Below are positions 24,651 through 37,200 of a DNA stretch of 64,000 nucleotides, piece by piece. The first letter of the stretch is position 1, and each line of letters begins with the position of its first letter. The notes under the pieces were generated by a model. It saw nothing but the letters and a program-made list of their open reading frames with translations, was not told the DNA's origin and made no database searches. This stretch comes from Liolophura sinensis (taxonomy: Eukaryota > Mollusca > Polyplacophora > Chitonida > Chitonidae), in assembly GCF_032854445.1 (NCBI RefSeq), contig NC_088295.1, forward strand, positions 52,559,249-52,623,248, in the 5' to 3' direction. The position numbers were made by a program, and so were the translations under genes.

Positions 24651-25255
24651 TTGCATTTTTGCCTGGTCTTTTTGTTAATTGAAATCGGCTACACTGTACT
24701 ATGTACTATGTATATTCAACTTTTGACTATTAGTTATGTGCACTTCGGTAGTCAAGAAGACGTCAAATCTTTGGCCAAGCCCATTTAACTCACCCAGCAA
24801 TTGTCTTACTTCTAAGTCCAAGACAATCTCAATGTCTTTATCTACGTGTAGAAAAACCACACCATTTGTACATAAAAAACACAAGGTACTAGATACAGTC
24901 TGCTGTGAAAAGTAAAATTAAACACTGACCCACATCATTAAGGTGCCAAAAGATGCGGAATTGGCCAGGCATAGGCAGCTGTTAAAAAATTGCAAATTTC
25001 CCTGGTTTCCATGGAGTAAGAGCCGTTGCTGGGCACGTGATTATGACATCATTGATCATTCAATTGTCGCTACAGCCAAAAGTATTGGTCGAGAGCAACG
25101 CGGTTTGCACCATTCGATTTCTCGTCACAAAATACGTCGGATTAGCCTCTTGCCAGCAGCACTGGAACAGTTTTTCCACTTTTGCATTTTTGCCTGGTCT
25201 TTTTGTTAATTGAAATCGGCTACACTGTACTATGTACCATCGCGACTGGTCATTA
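24651..25255 (+). repeat. Last left monomers: B plus a truncated monomer at the gap
   Basis: B (24651) follows D directly, with no A between them. That order occurs nowhere else in the window. The next monomer starts at 25182 and is cut after 74 bp by the N run. Confidence 0.85.
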
Positions 25256-25455
25256 NNNNNNNNNNNNNNNNNNNNNNNNNNNNNNNNNNNNNNNNNNNNN
25301 NNNNNNNNNNNNNNNNNNNNNNNNNNNNNNNNNNNNNNNNNNNNNNNNNNNNNNNNNNNNNNNNNNNNNNNNNNNNNNNNNNNNNNNNNNNNNNNNNNNN
25401 NNNNNNNNNNNNNNNNNNNNNNNNNNNNNNNNNNNNNNNNNNNNNNNNNNNNNNN
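25256..25455. other. Assembly gap, 200 N
   Basis: Exactly 200 unknown bases separate the two blocks. A round number of this kind is normally a placeholder for unknown distance set by scaffolding software, not a measured length. The satellite changes orientation and subfamily across it. Confidence 0.99.
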
Positions 25456-27651
25456 AAAAATGCAAAAGTGGAAAAACTGTTCCAGTGCTGCTGGTAAGAG
25501 GCTAATCCGACGTGTTTTGTGACAAGAAATCGAATGGTGCAAACCACGTTGCTCTCCGACCAATACTTTTTGCTGTAGCGACAATTGAATGATCATTGAT
25601 GTCAAAATCACGTGCCTAGCAACGGCTCTTACTCCATGGAAACCAGGAAAATTTGCCATTTTTTAAACAGCTGCCGATGCCTGGCCCAATTCCGCATCTT
25701 TTGGCACCTTAATGATGTGGGTCAGTGTTCAATTGTACTTTTTACAGCAGACTGTATCTAGTACCTTGTGCTTTTTATGTACAAATGGTGTGGTTTTTCT
25801 ACACGTAGATAAAGACATTGAGATTGTCTTGGACTTAGAAGTAAGACAATTGCTGGGTGAGTTAAATGGCCTTGGCCCAAAGATTTGACCTCTTCTGGAC
25901 TACCGAAGGGCACATAACTTATAGTCAAAAGTTGAATATAGTAATGACCAGTCGCGATTGTACATAGTACAGTGTAGCCGATTTCAATTAACAAAAAGAC
26001 CAGGCAAAAATGCAAAATTGGAAAAACTGTTCTAGTGCTGCTGGTAAGAAACTAATCCGACATATTTTGTGACGAGAAATCGAATGGTGCAAACCGCGTT
26101 GCTCTCCGACCAATACTTTTGGCTGTAGCGACAATTGAATGATCATTTATGTCAAAATTACGTGCCTAGCAACGGCTCTTACTCCATGGAAACCAGGGAA
26201 ATTTGCCATTTTTTAAACAGCTGCCGGTGCCTGGCCCAATTCCGCATCTTTTGGCACCTTAATGATGTGGGTCAGTGTTCAATTGTACTTTTTACAGCAG
26301 ACTGTATCTAGTCCCTTGTGTTTTTTATGTACAAATGGTGTGGTTTTTCTACACGTAGATAAAGACATTGAGATTGTCTTCGACTTAGAAGTAAGACAAT
26401 TGCTGGGTGAGTTAAATGGGCATGGTCTAAAGATTTGACGTCTTCTGGACTACCGATGGGCACAGAACTTTTAGTCAAAAGTTAAATATAGTAATGACCA
26501 CTCGCGATGGTACATAGTACAGTGTAGCCGATTTCAATTAACAAAAAGACCAGGCAAAAATGCAAAAGTGGAAAAACTGCTATAATGCTGCTGGTAAGAT
26601 GCCACTCCGACGTATTTTGTGACGAAAAATCGAAAGGTGCAAACCGCGTTGCTCTCCTACCAATACTTTTGGCTGTAGCGACAATTGAATGATCATTGAT
26701 GTCAAAATCACGTGCCCAGCAACGGCTCTTACTCCATGTAAACCAGGGAAATTTGCCATTCTTTCAACAGCTCCCGATGCCTGGTCCAATTCCGCATCTT
26801 TTGGCACCTTAATTATGTGGGTCAGTGTTCAATTGTACTTTTTACAGCAGACTGTATCTAGCACCTTTTTTATGTACAAATGGTGTGGTTTTTCTACACG
26901 TAAATAAAGACATTGACATTGTCTTCGACTTAGAAGTAAGACAATTGCTGGGTGAGTTAAATGGGTTTGGCCCAAAGATTTGACCTCTTCTGGACTACGG
27001 ATGGGCAGATAACTTATAGTTAAAATTTGAATATAGTAATGACCAGTCGCGATGGTACATAGTACAGTGTAGCCGATTTCAATTAACAAAAAGACCAGGC
27101 AAAAATGCAAAAGTGGATAAACTGTTCCAGTGCTGCTGGTAAGAGGCTAATCCGACGTATTTTGTGACGAGAAATCGAATGGTGCAAACCGCGGTTGCTC
27201 TCCGACCAATATTTTTGGCTGTAGCGACAATTGAATGATCATTGATGTCAAAATCACACGCACAGCAACGGCTCTTGCTCCATGGAAACCAGGGAAATTT
27301 GCCATTTTTTCAACAGCTGCCGATGCCTGGCCCAATTCCGCATCTTTTGGCACCTTATTGATGTGGGTCAGTGTTCAATTCTACTTTTTACAGCAGACTG
27401 TATCTAGTACATTGTGTTTTTTATGTACAAATGGTGTGCTTTTTGTACACGTAGATAAAGACATTGAGATTGTCTTGGACTTAGAAGTAAGACAATTGCT
27501 GGGTGAGTTAAATGGGCTTGGCCCAAAGATTTGACGTCTTCTGGACTACCGAAGGGCACATAACTTATAGTCAAAAGTTGAATATAGTAATGACCAGTCG
27601 CGATTGTACATAGTACAGTGTAGCCGATTTCAATTAACAAAAAGACCAGGC
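25456..27651 (-). repeat. R four-monomer HOR, copy 1 (2,196 bp)
   Basis: From the gap edge to 27,406 the sequence matches 27,652-29,602 at a constant offset of 2,196 bp with very few differences, such as ctcccgatgcc at about 26,773 versus ctgccgatgcc. The monomer spacings 550, 550, 545 and 551 repeat exactly. The first base of this copy may lie in the gap. Confidence 0.9.
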
Positions 27652-29602
27652 AAAAATGCAAAAGTGGAAAAACTGTTCCAGTGCTGCTGGTAAGAGGCTA
27701 ATCCGACGTGTTTTGTGACAAGAAATCGAATGGTGCAAACCACGTTGCTCTCCGACCAATACTTTTTGCTGTAGCGACAATTGAATGATCATTGATGTCA
27801 AAATCACGTGCCTAGCAACGGCTCTTACTCCATGGAAACCAGGAAAATTTGCCATTTTTTAAACAGCTGCCGATGCCTGGCCCAATTCCGCATCTTTTGG
27901 CACCTTAATGATGTGGGTCAGTGTTCAATTGTACTTTTTACAGCAGACTGTATCTAGTACCTTGTGCTTTTTATGTACAAATGGTGTGGTTTTTCTACAC
28001 GTAGATAAAGACATTGAGATTGTCTTGGACTTAGAAGTAAGACAATTGCTGGGTGAGTTAAATGGCCTTGGCCCAAAGATTTGACCTCTTCTGGACTACC
28101 GAAGGGCACATAACTTATAGTCAAAAGTTGAATATAGTAATGACCAGTCGCGATTGTACATAGTACAGTGTAGCCGATTTCAATTAACAAAAAGACCAGG
28201 CAAAAATGCAAAATTGGAAAAACTGTTCTAGTGCTGCTGGTAAGAAACTAATCCGACATATTTTGTGACGAGAAATCGAATGGTGCAAACCGCGTTGCTC
28301 TCCGACCAATACTTTTGGCTGTAGCGACAATTGAATGATCATTTATGTCAAAATTACGTGCCTAGCAACGGCTCTTACTCCATGGAAACCAGGGAAATTT
28401 GCCATTTTTTAAACAGCTGCCGGTGCCTGGCCCAATTCCGCATCTTTTGGCACCTTAATGATGTGGGTCAGTGTTCAATTGTACTTTTTACAGCAGACTG
28501 TATCTAGTCCCTTGTGTTTTTTATGTACAAATGGTGTGGTTTTTCTACACGTAGATAAAGACATTGAGATTGTCTTCGACTTAGAAGTAAGACAATTGCT
28601 GGGTGAGTTAAATGGGCATGGTCTAAAGATTTGACGTCTTCTGGACTACCGATGGGCACAGAACTTTTAGTCAAAAGTTAAATATAGTAATGACCACTCG
28701 CGATGGTACATAGTACAGTGTAGCCGATTTCAATTAACAAAAAGACCAGGCAAAAATGCAAAAGTGGAAAAACTGCTATAATGCTGCTGGTAAGATGCCA
28801 CTCCGACGTATTTTGTGACGAAAAATCGAAAGGTGCAAACCGCGTTGCTCTCCTACCAATACTTTTGGCTGTAGCGACAATTGAATGATCATTGATGTCA
28901 AAATCACGTGCCCAGCAACGGCTCTTACTCCATGTAAACCAGGGAAATTTGCCATTCTTTCAACAGCTGCCGATGCCTGGTCCAATTCCGCATCTTTTGG
29001 CACCTTAATTATGTGGGTCAGTGTTCAATTGTACTTTTTACAGCAGACTGTATCTAGCACCTTTTTTATGTACAAATGGTGTGGTTTTTCTACACGTAAA
29101 TAAAGACATTGACATTGTCTTCGACTTAGAAGTAAGACAATTGCTGGGTGAGTTAAATGGGTTTGGCCCAAAGATTTGACCTCTTCTGGACTACGGATGG
29201 GCAGATAACTTATAGTTAAAATTTGAATATAGTAATGACCAGTCGCGATGGTACATAGTACAGTGTAGCCGATTTCAATTAACAAAAAGACCAGGCAAAA
29301 ATGCAAAAGTGGATAAACTGTTCCAGTGCTGCTGGTAAGAGGCTAATCCGACGTATTTTGTGACGAGAAATCGAATGGTGCAAACCGCGGTTGCTCTCCG
29401 ACCAATATTTTTGGCTGTAGCGACAATTGAATGATCATTGATGTCAAAATCACACGCACAGCAACGGCTCTTGCTCCATGGAAACCAGGGAAATTTGCCA
29501 TTTTTTCAACAGCTGCCGATGCCTGGCCCAATTCCGCATCTTTTGGCACCTTATTGATGTGGGTCAGTGTTCAATTCTACTTTTTACAGCAGACTGTATC
29601 TA
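27652..29602 (-). repeat. R four-monomer HOR, copy 2 (homology ends at 29,602)
   Basis: This is the second copy of the 2,196-bp unit. Homology stops where tatctagtacattgtg (27,401) gives way to tatctaatacctttt (29,597). The last part of this copy (from 28,378) also belongs to the large unit P, so P was built on or recombined into this HOR. Confidence 0.88.
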
Positions 29603-32600
29603 ATACCTTTTTTATGTATAAATGGTGTGGTTTTTCTACACGTAGATAAAGACATTGAGATTGTCTTGGACTTACAAGTAAGACAATTGCTGGGTGAGTT
29701 AAATGGCCTTGGCCCAAAGATTTGACGTCTTCTGGACTACCGAAGGGCACATAACTTATAGTCAAAAGTTGAATATAGTAATGACCAGTCGCGATGGTAC
29801 ATAGTACAGTGTAGCCCATTTCAATTAACAAAAAGACCAGGCAAAAATGCAAAAGTGGAAAAACTAGTACAATGCTGCTGGTAAGAGGCTAATCCGACGT
29901 ATTTTGTGACGAGAAATCGAATGGTGCAAACCGCGTTGCTCTCCGACCAATACTTTTGGCTGTAGCGACAATTGAATGATCATTGATGTCAAAATTACGT
30001 GCATAGCAACGGCTCTTACTCCATGGAAACCAGGGAAATTTAACATTTTTTAAACAGCTGCCGGTGCCTGGCCCAATTCCGCATCTTTTGGCACCTTAAT
30101 AATGTGGGTCAGTGTTCAATTGTACTTTTTACAGCAGACTGTATCTAGTACCTTTTTTTATGTACAAATGGTGTGGTTTTTCTACACGTAAATAAAGACA
30201 TTGACATTGTCTTGGACTTAGAAGTAAGACAATTGCTGGGTGAGTTAAATGGGCTTGACCCAAAGATTTGACCTCTTCTGGACTACCGATGGGCACATAA
30301 TTTATAGTCAAAAGTTGAATATAGTAATGACCAGTCGCGATGGTACATAGTACAGTGTAGCCGATTTCAATTAACAAAAAGACCAGGCAAAAATGCAAAA
30401 GTGGATAAACTGTTCCAGTGCTGCTGGTAAGAGGCTAATCCGACGTATTTTGTGACGAGAAATCGAATGGTGCAAACCGCGGTTGCTCTCCGACCAATAT
30501 TTTTGGCTGTAGCGACAATTGAATGATCATTGATGTCAAAATCACGTGCCTAGCAACGGCTCTTTCTCCATGGAAACCAGGGAAATTTGCTATTCGTTTA
30601 ACAGCTGCCGATGTCTGGCCCAATTCCGCATCTTTTGGCACCTTAATGATGTGGGTTAGTGTTCAATTGTACTTTTTACAGCAGACTGTATCTAGCACCT
30701 TGTGCTTTTTATGTACAAATTGTGTGGTTTTTCTACACGTAGATAAAGACATTGAGATTGTCTTGGACTTAGAAGTAAGACAATTGCTGGGTGAGTTAAA
30801 TGGGCTTGGCCCAAAGATTTGACGTCTTCTGGACTACGGAAGGGCACATAACTTATACTCAAAAGTTGAATATAGTAATGACCAGTCGCGATGGTACATA
30901 GTACAGTGTAGCCCATTTCAATTAACCAAAAGACCAGGCAAAAATGCAAAAGTGGAAAAACTGTTCCAATGCTGCTGGTAAGAGGCTAATCCGACGTATT
31001 TTGTGAAGAGAAATGGAATGGTGCTAACCGGGCTGCTCTCCGACCAATACTTTTGGCTGTAGCGACAATTGAATGATCATTGATGTCAAAATCACGTGCC
31101 TAGCAACGGCTCTTACTCCATGTAAACCAGGGAAATTTGCCATTCTTTCAACATCTGCCGATGCCTGGCCCAATTCCGCATCTTTTGGCACCTTAATAAT
31201 GTGGGTCAGTGTTCAATTGTACTTTTTAAAGCAGACTGTATCTAGTACCTTTTTTTATGTACAAATGGTGTGGTTTTTCCACACGTAAATAAAGACATTG
31301 ACATTGTCTTCTACTTAGAAGAAAGACAATTGCTGGGTGAGTTAAATGGGCTTGGCCCAAAGATTTGACCTCTTTTGGACTACCGATGGGCACATAATTT
31401 ATAGTCAAAAGTTGAATATAGTAATGACCAGTCGCGATGGTACATAGTACAGTGTAGCCGATTTCAATTAACAAAAAGACCAGGCAAAAATGCAAAATTG
31501 GAAAAACTGTTCCAGTGCTGCTTGTAAGAGGCTAATCCGACGTATTTTGTGACGAGAAATCGAATGGAGCAAACTGCGTTGCTCTCCTACCAATACTTTT
31601 GGCTGTAGGGACAATTGAATGATCATTGATGTCAAAATCACGTGCCTAGCAAGGGCTCTTACTCCATGGAAACCAGGGAAATTTGCCATTTTTTCAACAG
31701 CTGCCGAAGTCTGGCCCAATTCCTCATCTTTTGGCACCTTAATGATGTGGGTCAGTGTTCAATTGTACTTTTTACAGCAGACTGTATCTAGCACCTTGTG
31801 CTTTTTATGTACAAATGGTGTGGTTTTTCTACACGTAAATAAAGACATTGACATTGTCTTGGACTTAGAAGTAAGACAATTGCTGGGTGAGTTAATTGGG
31901 CTTGGCCCAAAGATTTGACCTCTTCTGGACTACCGATGGGCACATAACTTATAGTCAAAAGTTGAATATAGTAATGACCAGTCGCGATGGTACATAGTAC
32001 AGTGTAGCCGATTTGAATTATCCAAAAGACAAGGCAAAAATGCAAAAGTGGAAAAACTGTTCCACTGCTGCTGGTAAGAGGCTAATCCGACGTATTTTGT
32101 GACGAGAAATCGAATGGTGCAAACCGCGTTGCTCTCCGACCAATACTTTTGGCTGTAGCGACAATTGAATGATCGTTGATGTCAAAATCACGTGCCTAGC
32201 AACGGCTCTTTCTCCATGGAAATCAGGGAAATTTGCCATTTTTTCAACAGCGGCCGATGTCTGGCCCAATTCCGCATCTTTTGGCACCTTAATGATGTGG
32301 GTCAGTGTTCAATTGTACTTTTTACAGCCGAATGTATCTAGTACCTTGTGTTTTTTATGTACAAATTGTGTGGTTTTTGTACACGTAGATAAAGACATTG
32401 AGATTGTCTTGGACTTAGAAGTAAGACAATTGCTGGGTGAGTTAAAAGGCCTGGGCCCAAAGATTTGACCTCTTCTGGACTACCGAAGGGCACATAACTT
32501 ATAGTCAAAAGTTGAATATAGTAATGACCAGTCGCGATGGTACATGGTACAGTGTAGCCGATTTCAATTAACCAAAAGACCAGGCAAAAATGCAAAAGTG

Positions 32601-32932
32601 GATAAACTGTTCCAGTGCTGCTGGTAAGAGGCTAATCCGACGTATTTTGTGACGAGAAATCGAATGGTGCAAACCGCGTTGCTCTCCGACCAATACTTTT
32701 GGCTGTAGCGACAGTTGAATGATCATTGATGTCAAAATCATGTGCCTAGCAACGGCTCTTGTTCCATGGAAACCAGGAAAATTTGCAATTTTTTTAGCAG
32801 CTGCCGATGCCTGGCCCAATTCCGCATCTTTTGGCACCTTAATGATGTGGGTCAGTGTTCAATTGTACTTTTTACAGCAGACTGTATCTAGTACCTTGTG
32901 TTTTTATGTACAAATTGTGTGGTTTTTGTAAA

Positions 32933-33080
32933 CGTAGATAAAGACATTGAGATTGTCTTCGACTTAGAAGTAAGACAATTGCTGGGTGAGTTAAATTGTT
33001 TGTACTCGTAAATAAAGACATTGAGATTGTCTTGGACTTAGAAGTAAGACAATTGCTGGGTGAGTTAAATGGGCTTGGCC
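32933..33080. repeat. 74-bp internal tandem duplication in a monomer
   Basis: The stretch from cgtagataaagac to gagttaaatt is present twice in tandem (first copy from 32,933, second from 33,007), joined by tgtttgtact. The duplicated part contains the conserved inverted repeat, so these 623-bp monomers carry two hairpins. The two copies differ (cttcgac in one, cttggac in the other). The junction recurs at 34,106, 53,827, 55,005 and 63,815, always with the 74-bp spacing. Confidence 0.93.
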
Positions 33081-34105
33081 CAAAGATTTGACGTCGTCTG
33101 GACTACCGAAGGGCACATAACTTATAGTCAAAAGTTGAATATAGTAATGACCAGTCGCGATGGTACATAGTACAGTGTAGCCGATTTCCATTATCCAAAA
33201 GACAAGGCAAAAATGCAAAAGTGGAAAAACTGTTCCACTGCTGCTGGTAAGAGGCTAATCCGACGTATTTTGTGACGAGAAATCGAATGGTGCAAACCGC
33301 GTTGATCTCCGACCAATACTTTTGGCTGTAGCGACAATTGAATGATCATTGATGTCAAAATCACGTGCCTAGCAACGGCTCTTTCTCCATGGAAACCAGG
33401 GAAATTTGCCATTTTTTCAACAGCTGCCGATGTCTGGCCCAATTCCGCATCGTTTGGCACCTTAATGATGTGGGTCAGTGTTCAATTGTACTTTTTACAG
33501 CAGACTGTATCTAGTACCTTGTGCTTTTTATGTACAAATGGTGTGGTTTTTCTACACGTAGATAAAGACATTGAGATTGTCTTGGACTGAGAAGTAAGAC
33601 AATTGCTGGGTGAGTTAAATGGCCTTGGCCTAAAGATTTGACCTCTTCTGGACTACCGAAGGGCACATAACTTATAGTCAAAAGTTGAATATAGTAATGA
33701 CCAGTCGCGATTGTACATAGTACAGTGTAGCCGATTTCAATTAACCAAAAGACCATGCAAAAATGCAAAAGTGGATAAACTGTTCCAGTGCTGCTGGTAA
33801 GAGGCTAATCCGACGTATTTTGTGACGAGAAATCGAATGGTGCAAACCGCGTTGCTCTCCGACCAATACTTTTGGCTGTAGCGACAGTTGAATGATCATT
33901 GATGTCAAAATCATGTGCCTAGCAACGGCTCTTGTTCCATGGAAACCAGGAAAATTTGCAATTTTTTTAGCAGCTGCCGATGCCTGGCCCAATTCCGCAT
34001 CTTTTGGCACCTTAATGATGTGGGTCAGTGTTCAATTGTACTTTTTACAGCAGACTGTATCTAGTACCTTGTGTTTTTATGTACAAATTGTGTGGTTTTT
34101 GTAAA

Positions 34106-34253
34106 CGTAGATAAAGACATTGAGATTGTCTTCGACTTAGAAGTAAGACAATTGCTGGGTGAGTTAAATTGTTTGTACTCGTAGATAAAGACATTGAGAT
34201 TGTCTTGGACTTAGAAGTAAGACAATTGCTGGGTGAGTTAAATGGGCTTGGCC
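34106..34253. repeat. 74-bp internal tandem duplication, second dimer of P
   Basis: The same junction as at 32,933 is shifted by 1,173 bp. It came with the dimer duplication rather than arising independently. Confidence 0.92.
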
Positions 34254-37200
34254 CAAAGATTTGACGTCGTCTGGACTACCGAAGGGCACATAACTTATAG
34301 TCAAAAGTTGAATATAGTAATGACCAGTCGCGATGGTACATAGTACAGTGTAGCCGATTTCCATTATCCAAAAGACAAGGCAAAAATGCAAAAGTGGAAA
34401 AACTGTTCCACTGCTGCTGGTAAGAGACTAATCCGACGTATTTTGTGACGAGAAATCGAATGGTGCAAACCGCGTTGATCTCCGACCAATACTTTTGGCT
34501 GTAGCGACAATTGAATGATCATTGATGTCAAAATCACGTGCCTAGCAACGGCTCTTTCTCCATGGAAACCAGGGAAATTTGCCATTTTTTCAACAGCTGC
34601 CGATGTCTGGCCCAATTCCGCATCGTTTGGCACCTTAATGATGTGGGTCAGTGTTCAATTGTACTTTTTACAGCAGACTGTATCTAGTACCTTGTGCTTT
34701 TTATGTACAAATGGTGTGGTTTTTCTACACGTAGATAAAGACATTGAGATTGTCTTGGACTGAGAAGTAAGACAATTGCTGGGTGAGTTAAATGGCCTTG
34801 GCCTAAAGATTTGACCTCTTCTGGACTACCGAAGGGCACATAACTTATAGTCAAAAGTTGAATATAGTAATGACCAGTCGCGATTGTACATAGTACAGTG
34901 TAGCCGATTTCAATTAACAAAAAGACCAGGCAAAAATGCAAAAGTGGAAAAACTGTTCCAGTGCTGCTAGTAAGAGACTAATCCGACGTATTTTGTGACG
35001 AGAAATCGAATGGTGCAAACCGCGTTGCTCTCCGACCAATACTTTTGGCTGTAGCGACAATTGAATGATCATTGATGTCAAAATCACGTGCCCAGCAACG
35101 GCTCTTGCTCCATGGAAACCAGGAAAATTTGCCATTTTTTTAACAGTTGCCGATGCCTGGCCCAATTCCGCATCTTTTGGCACCTTAATGATGTGGGTCA
35201 GTGTTCAATTGTACTTTTTACAGCAGACTGTATCTAGTACCTTGTGTTTTTATGTACAAATGGTGTGGTTTTTGTACACGTAGATAAAGACATTGAGATT
35301 GTCTTCGACTTAGAAGTAAGACAATTGCTGGGTGAGTTAAATGGGCTTGGCCCAAAGATTTGACGTCTTCTGGACTACCGAAGGGCACATAACTTATAGT
35401 CAAAATTTGAATATAGTAATGACCAGTCGCAATGGTACATAGTACAGTGTAGCCGATTTCAATTAACCAAAAGACCAGGCAAAAATGCAAAAGTGGATAA
35501 ACTGTTCCAGTGCTGCTGGTAAGAGACTAATCCGACGTATTTTGTGACGAAAAATTGAATGGTGCAAACCGCGTTGCTCTCCGACCAATACTTTTGGCTG
35601 TAGCGACAATTGAATGATCATTGATGTCAAAATCATGTGCAAAGCAACGGCTCTTGCTCCATGGAAACCAGGGAAATTTGCCATTTTTTCAACAGCTTCC
35701 GATGTCTGGCCCAATTCCCCATCGTTTGGCACCTTAATGATGTGGGTCAGTGTTCAATTGTACTTTTTAAAGCAGACTGTATCTAGTACCTTGTGCTTTT
35801 TATGTACAAATGGTGTGGTTTTTGTACACGTAGATAAAGACATTGAGATTGTCTTGGACTTAGAAGTAAGACAATTGCTGGGTGAGTTAAATGGCCTTGG
35901 CCCAAAGATATGACGTCTTCTGGACTACCGATGGGCACATAACTTATAGTCAAAAGTTGAATATAGTAATGACCAGTCGCGATTGTACATAGTACAGTGT
36001 AGCCAATTTCAATTAACAAAAAGACCAGGCAAAAATGCAAAAGTGGAAAAACTGTTCCAGTGCTGCTGGTAAGAGGCTAATCCGACGTATTTTGTGACGA
36101 GAAATCGAATGGTGCAAACCGCGTTGCTCTCCGACCAATACTTTTGGCTGTAGCGACAATTGAATGATCATTGATGTCAAAATCACGTGCCCAGCAACGG
36201 CTCTTGCTCCATGGAAACGAGGAAAATTAGCAATTTTTCTAACAGCTGCCGATGCCTGGCCCAATTCCGCATCTTTTGGCACCTTAATGATGTGGGTCAG
36301 TGTTCAATTGTACTTTTTACAGCGGACTGTATCTAGTACCTTGTGTTTTTTTGTACAAATGGTGTGGTTTTTCTACACGTAGATAAAGACATTGAGATTG
36401 TCTTCGACTTAGAAGTAAGACAATTGCTGGGTGAGTTAAATGGGCTTGGCCCAAAGATTTGACGTCTTCTGGACTACCGATGGGCACATAACTTATAGTC
36501 AAAAGTTGAATATAGTAATGACCAGTCGCGATGGTACATAGTACAGTGTAGCCAATTTCAATTAACCAAAAGACCAGGCAAAAATGCAAAAGTGGAAAAA
36601 CTGTTCCAGTGCTGCTGGTAAGAGGCTAATCCGACGTATTTTGTGACGAGAAATGGAATGGTGCTAACCGGGCATCTCTCCGACCAAAATTGTTTGCTGT
36701 AGCGACAATTGAATGATCATTGATGTCAAAATCACGTGCCCAGCAACGGCTCTTGCTCCATGGAAACCAGTAAAAATTGACATTTTTTAAACAGCTGCCG
36801 ATGTCTGGCCCAATTCCGCATCTTTTGGCACCTTAATGATGTGGGTCAGTGTTCAATTGTACTTTTTACAGCCGAATGTATCTAGTACCTTGTGTTTTTC
36901 ATGTACAAATTGTGTGGTTTTTGTACACGTAGATAAAGACATTGAGATTGTCTTGGACTTAGAAGTAAGACAATTGCTGGGTGAGTTAAATGGGCTTGGC
37001 CCAAAGATTTCACGTCTTCTGGACTACCGATGGGCACATAACTTATAGTCAAAAGTTGAATATAGTAATGACCAGTCGCGATGGTACATAGTACAGTGTA
37101 GCCAATTTCAATTAACCAAAAGACCAGGCAAAAATGCAAAAGTGGAAAAACTGTTCCAGTGCTGCTGGTAAGAGGCTAATCCGACGTATTTTGTGAGGAG

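Larger units (their letters stand above)
1..25255 (+). repeat. Left satellite block L (about 549-bp monomers, + direction)
   Basis: Forty-six complete monomers run head to tail with no interruption. The landmark TTG in cacttttgcattt recurs at 64, 613, 1147, 1697, 2246, 2795, 3329, 3878, 4428, 4977 and so on to 25182, with spacings of 549, 534 or 550 bp outside the error-rich zones. Six recurrent monomer types (A-F) are recognisable by shared variants. They are ordered into four-monomer HORs (A-B-C-D, 2,182 bp) with variable expansions. Against the right block, L monomers share cacgtgattatgac (R: cacgtgattttgac), aaattgcaaattt (R mostly aaatggcaaattt) and, except in type A, gtgcacttcgg (R: gtgcccttcgg). 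The + direction is arbitrary. No transposon, unique spacer or gene lies inside. A satellite role in heterochromatin is inferred from structure only. Confidence 0.97.
20597..25255. other. Indel-rich zone 2, ending at the assembly gap
   Basis: Examples are gccaaagatg (about 20,594), tgcccagcagc (about 20,802), tagaatacag (about 21,075), agcaaacgcgg (about 21,831), attcagctttgac (about 21,998), gggcccaggc (about 22,248), cttgcagcagc (about 22,437), gcaattttgcc (about 22,470), ttgggcaggcatcgcagc (about 22,797), gcgggtttgc (about 22,936), ttcaatgtcgct (about 23,431), tctaacgtat (about 23,758), gtagtcaagaag (about 24,750) and ggtcgagagc (about 25,088). The density runs up to the gap, which fits a poorly supported contig end. 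The stretch 23,800-24,540 is comparatively clean. Confidence 0.75.
32596..34941 (-). repeat. Two tandem 1,173-bp dimers inside P
   Basis: The pair 32,596-33,768 and 33,769-34,941 align at 1,173 bp. Each dimer is one 623-bp monomer plus one 550-bp monomer. The two copies differ at very few positions, for example ctcgtaaataaag versus ctcgtagataaag and gaggcta versus gagacta. The same pair appears in P' at about 53,490-55,840, with small indels. Confidence 0.9.

Noticed and set aside
1-25255. CRISPR-like or phage-type direct repeats
   Set aside because: The repeat is about 549 bp with no unique spacers between copies. That is tandem satellite, not a CRISPR array.
25060-25659. A 199-codon frame on the minus strand across the N run
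   Set aside because: It is open only because unknown bases contain no stops. The flanks are satellite in two orientations.
25465-26015. Terminal inverted repeats of a mobile element formed by the two opposed blocks
   Set aside because: Opposed orientation arises at an assembly gap between two long arrays. There are no element ends, target-site duplications or transposase.
31021-31045. CENP-B box candidate at the aatggtgctaaccgggc variant
   Set aside because: The CGGG part and the A three bases before it fit, but the required TTCG at the other end is absent (atgg instead).
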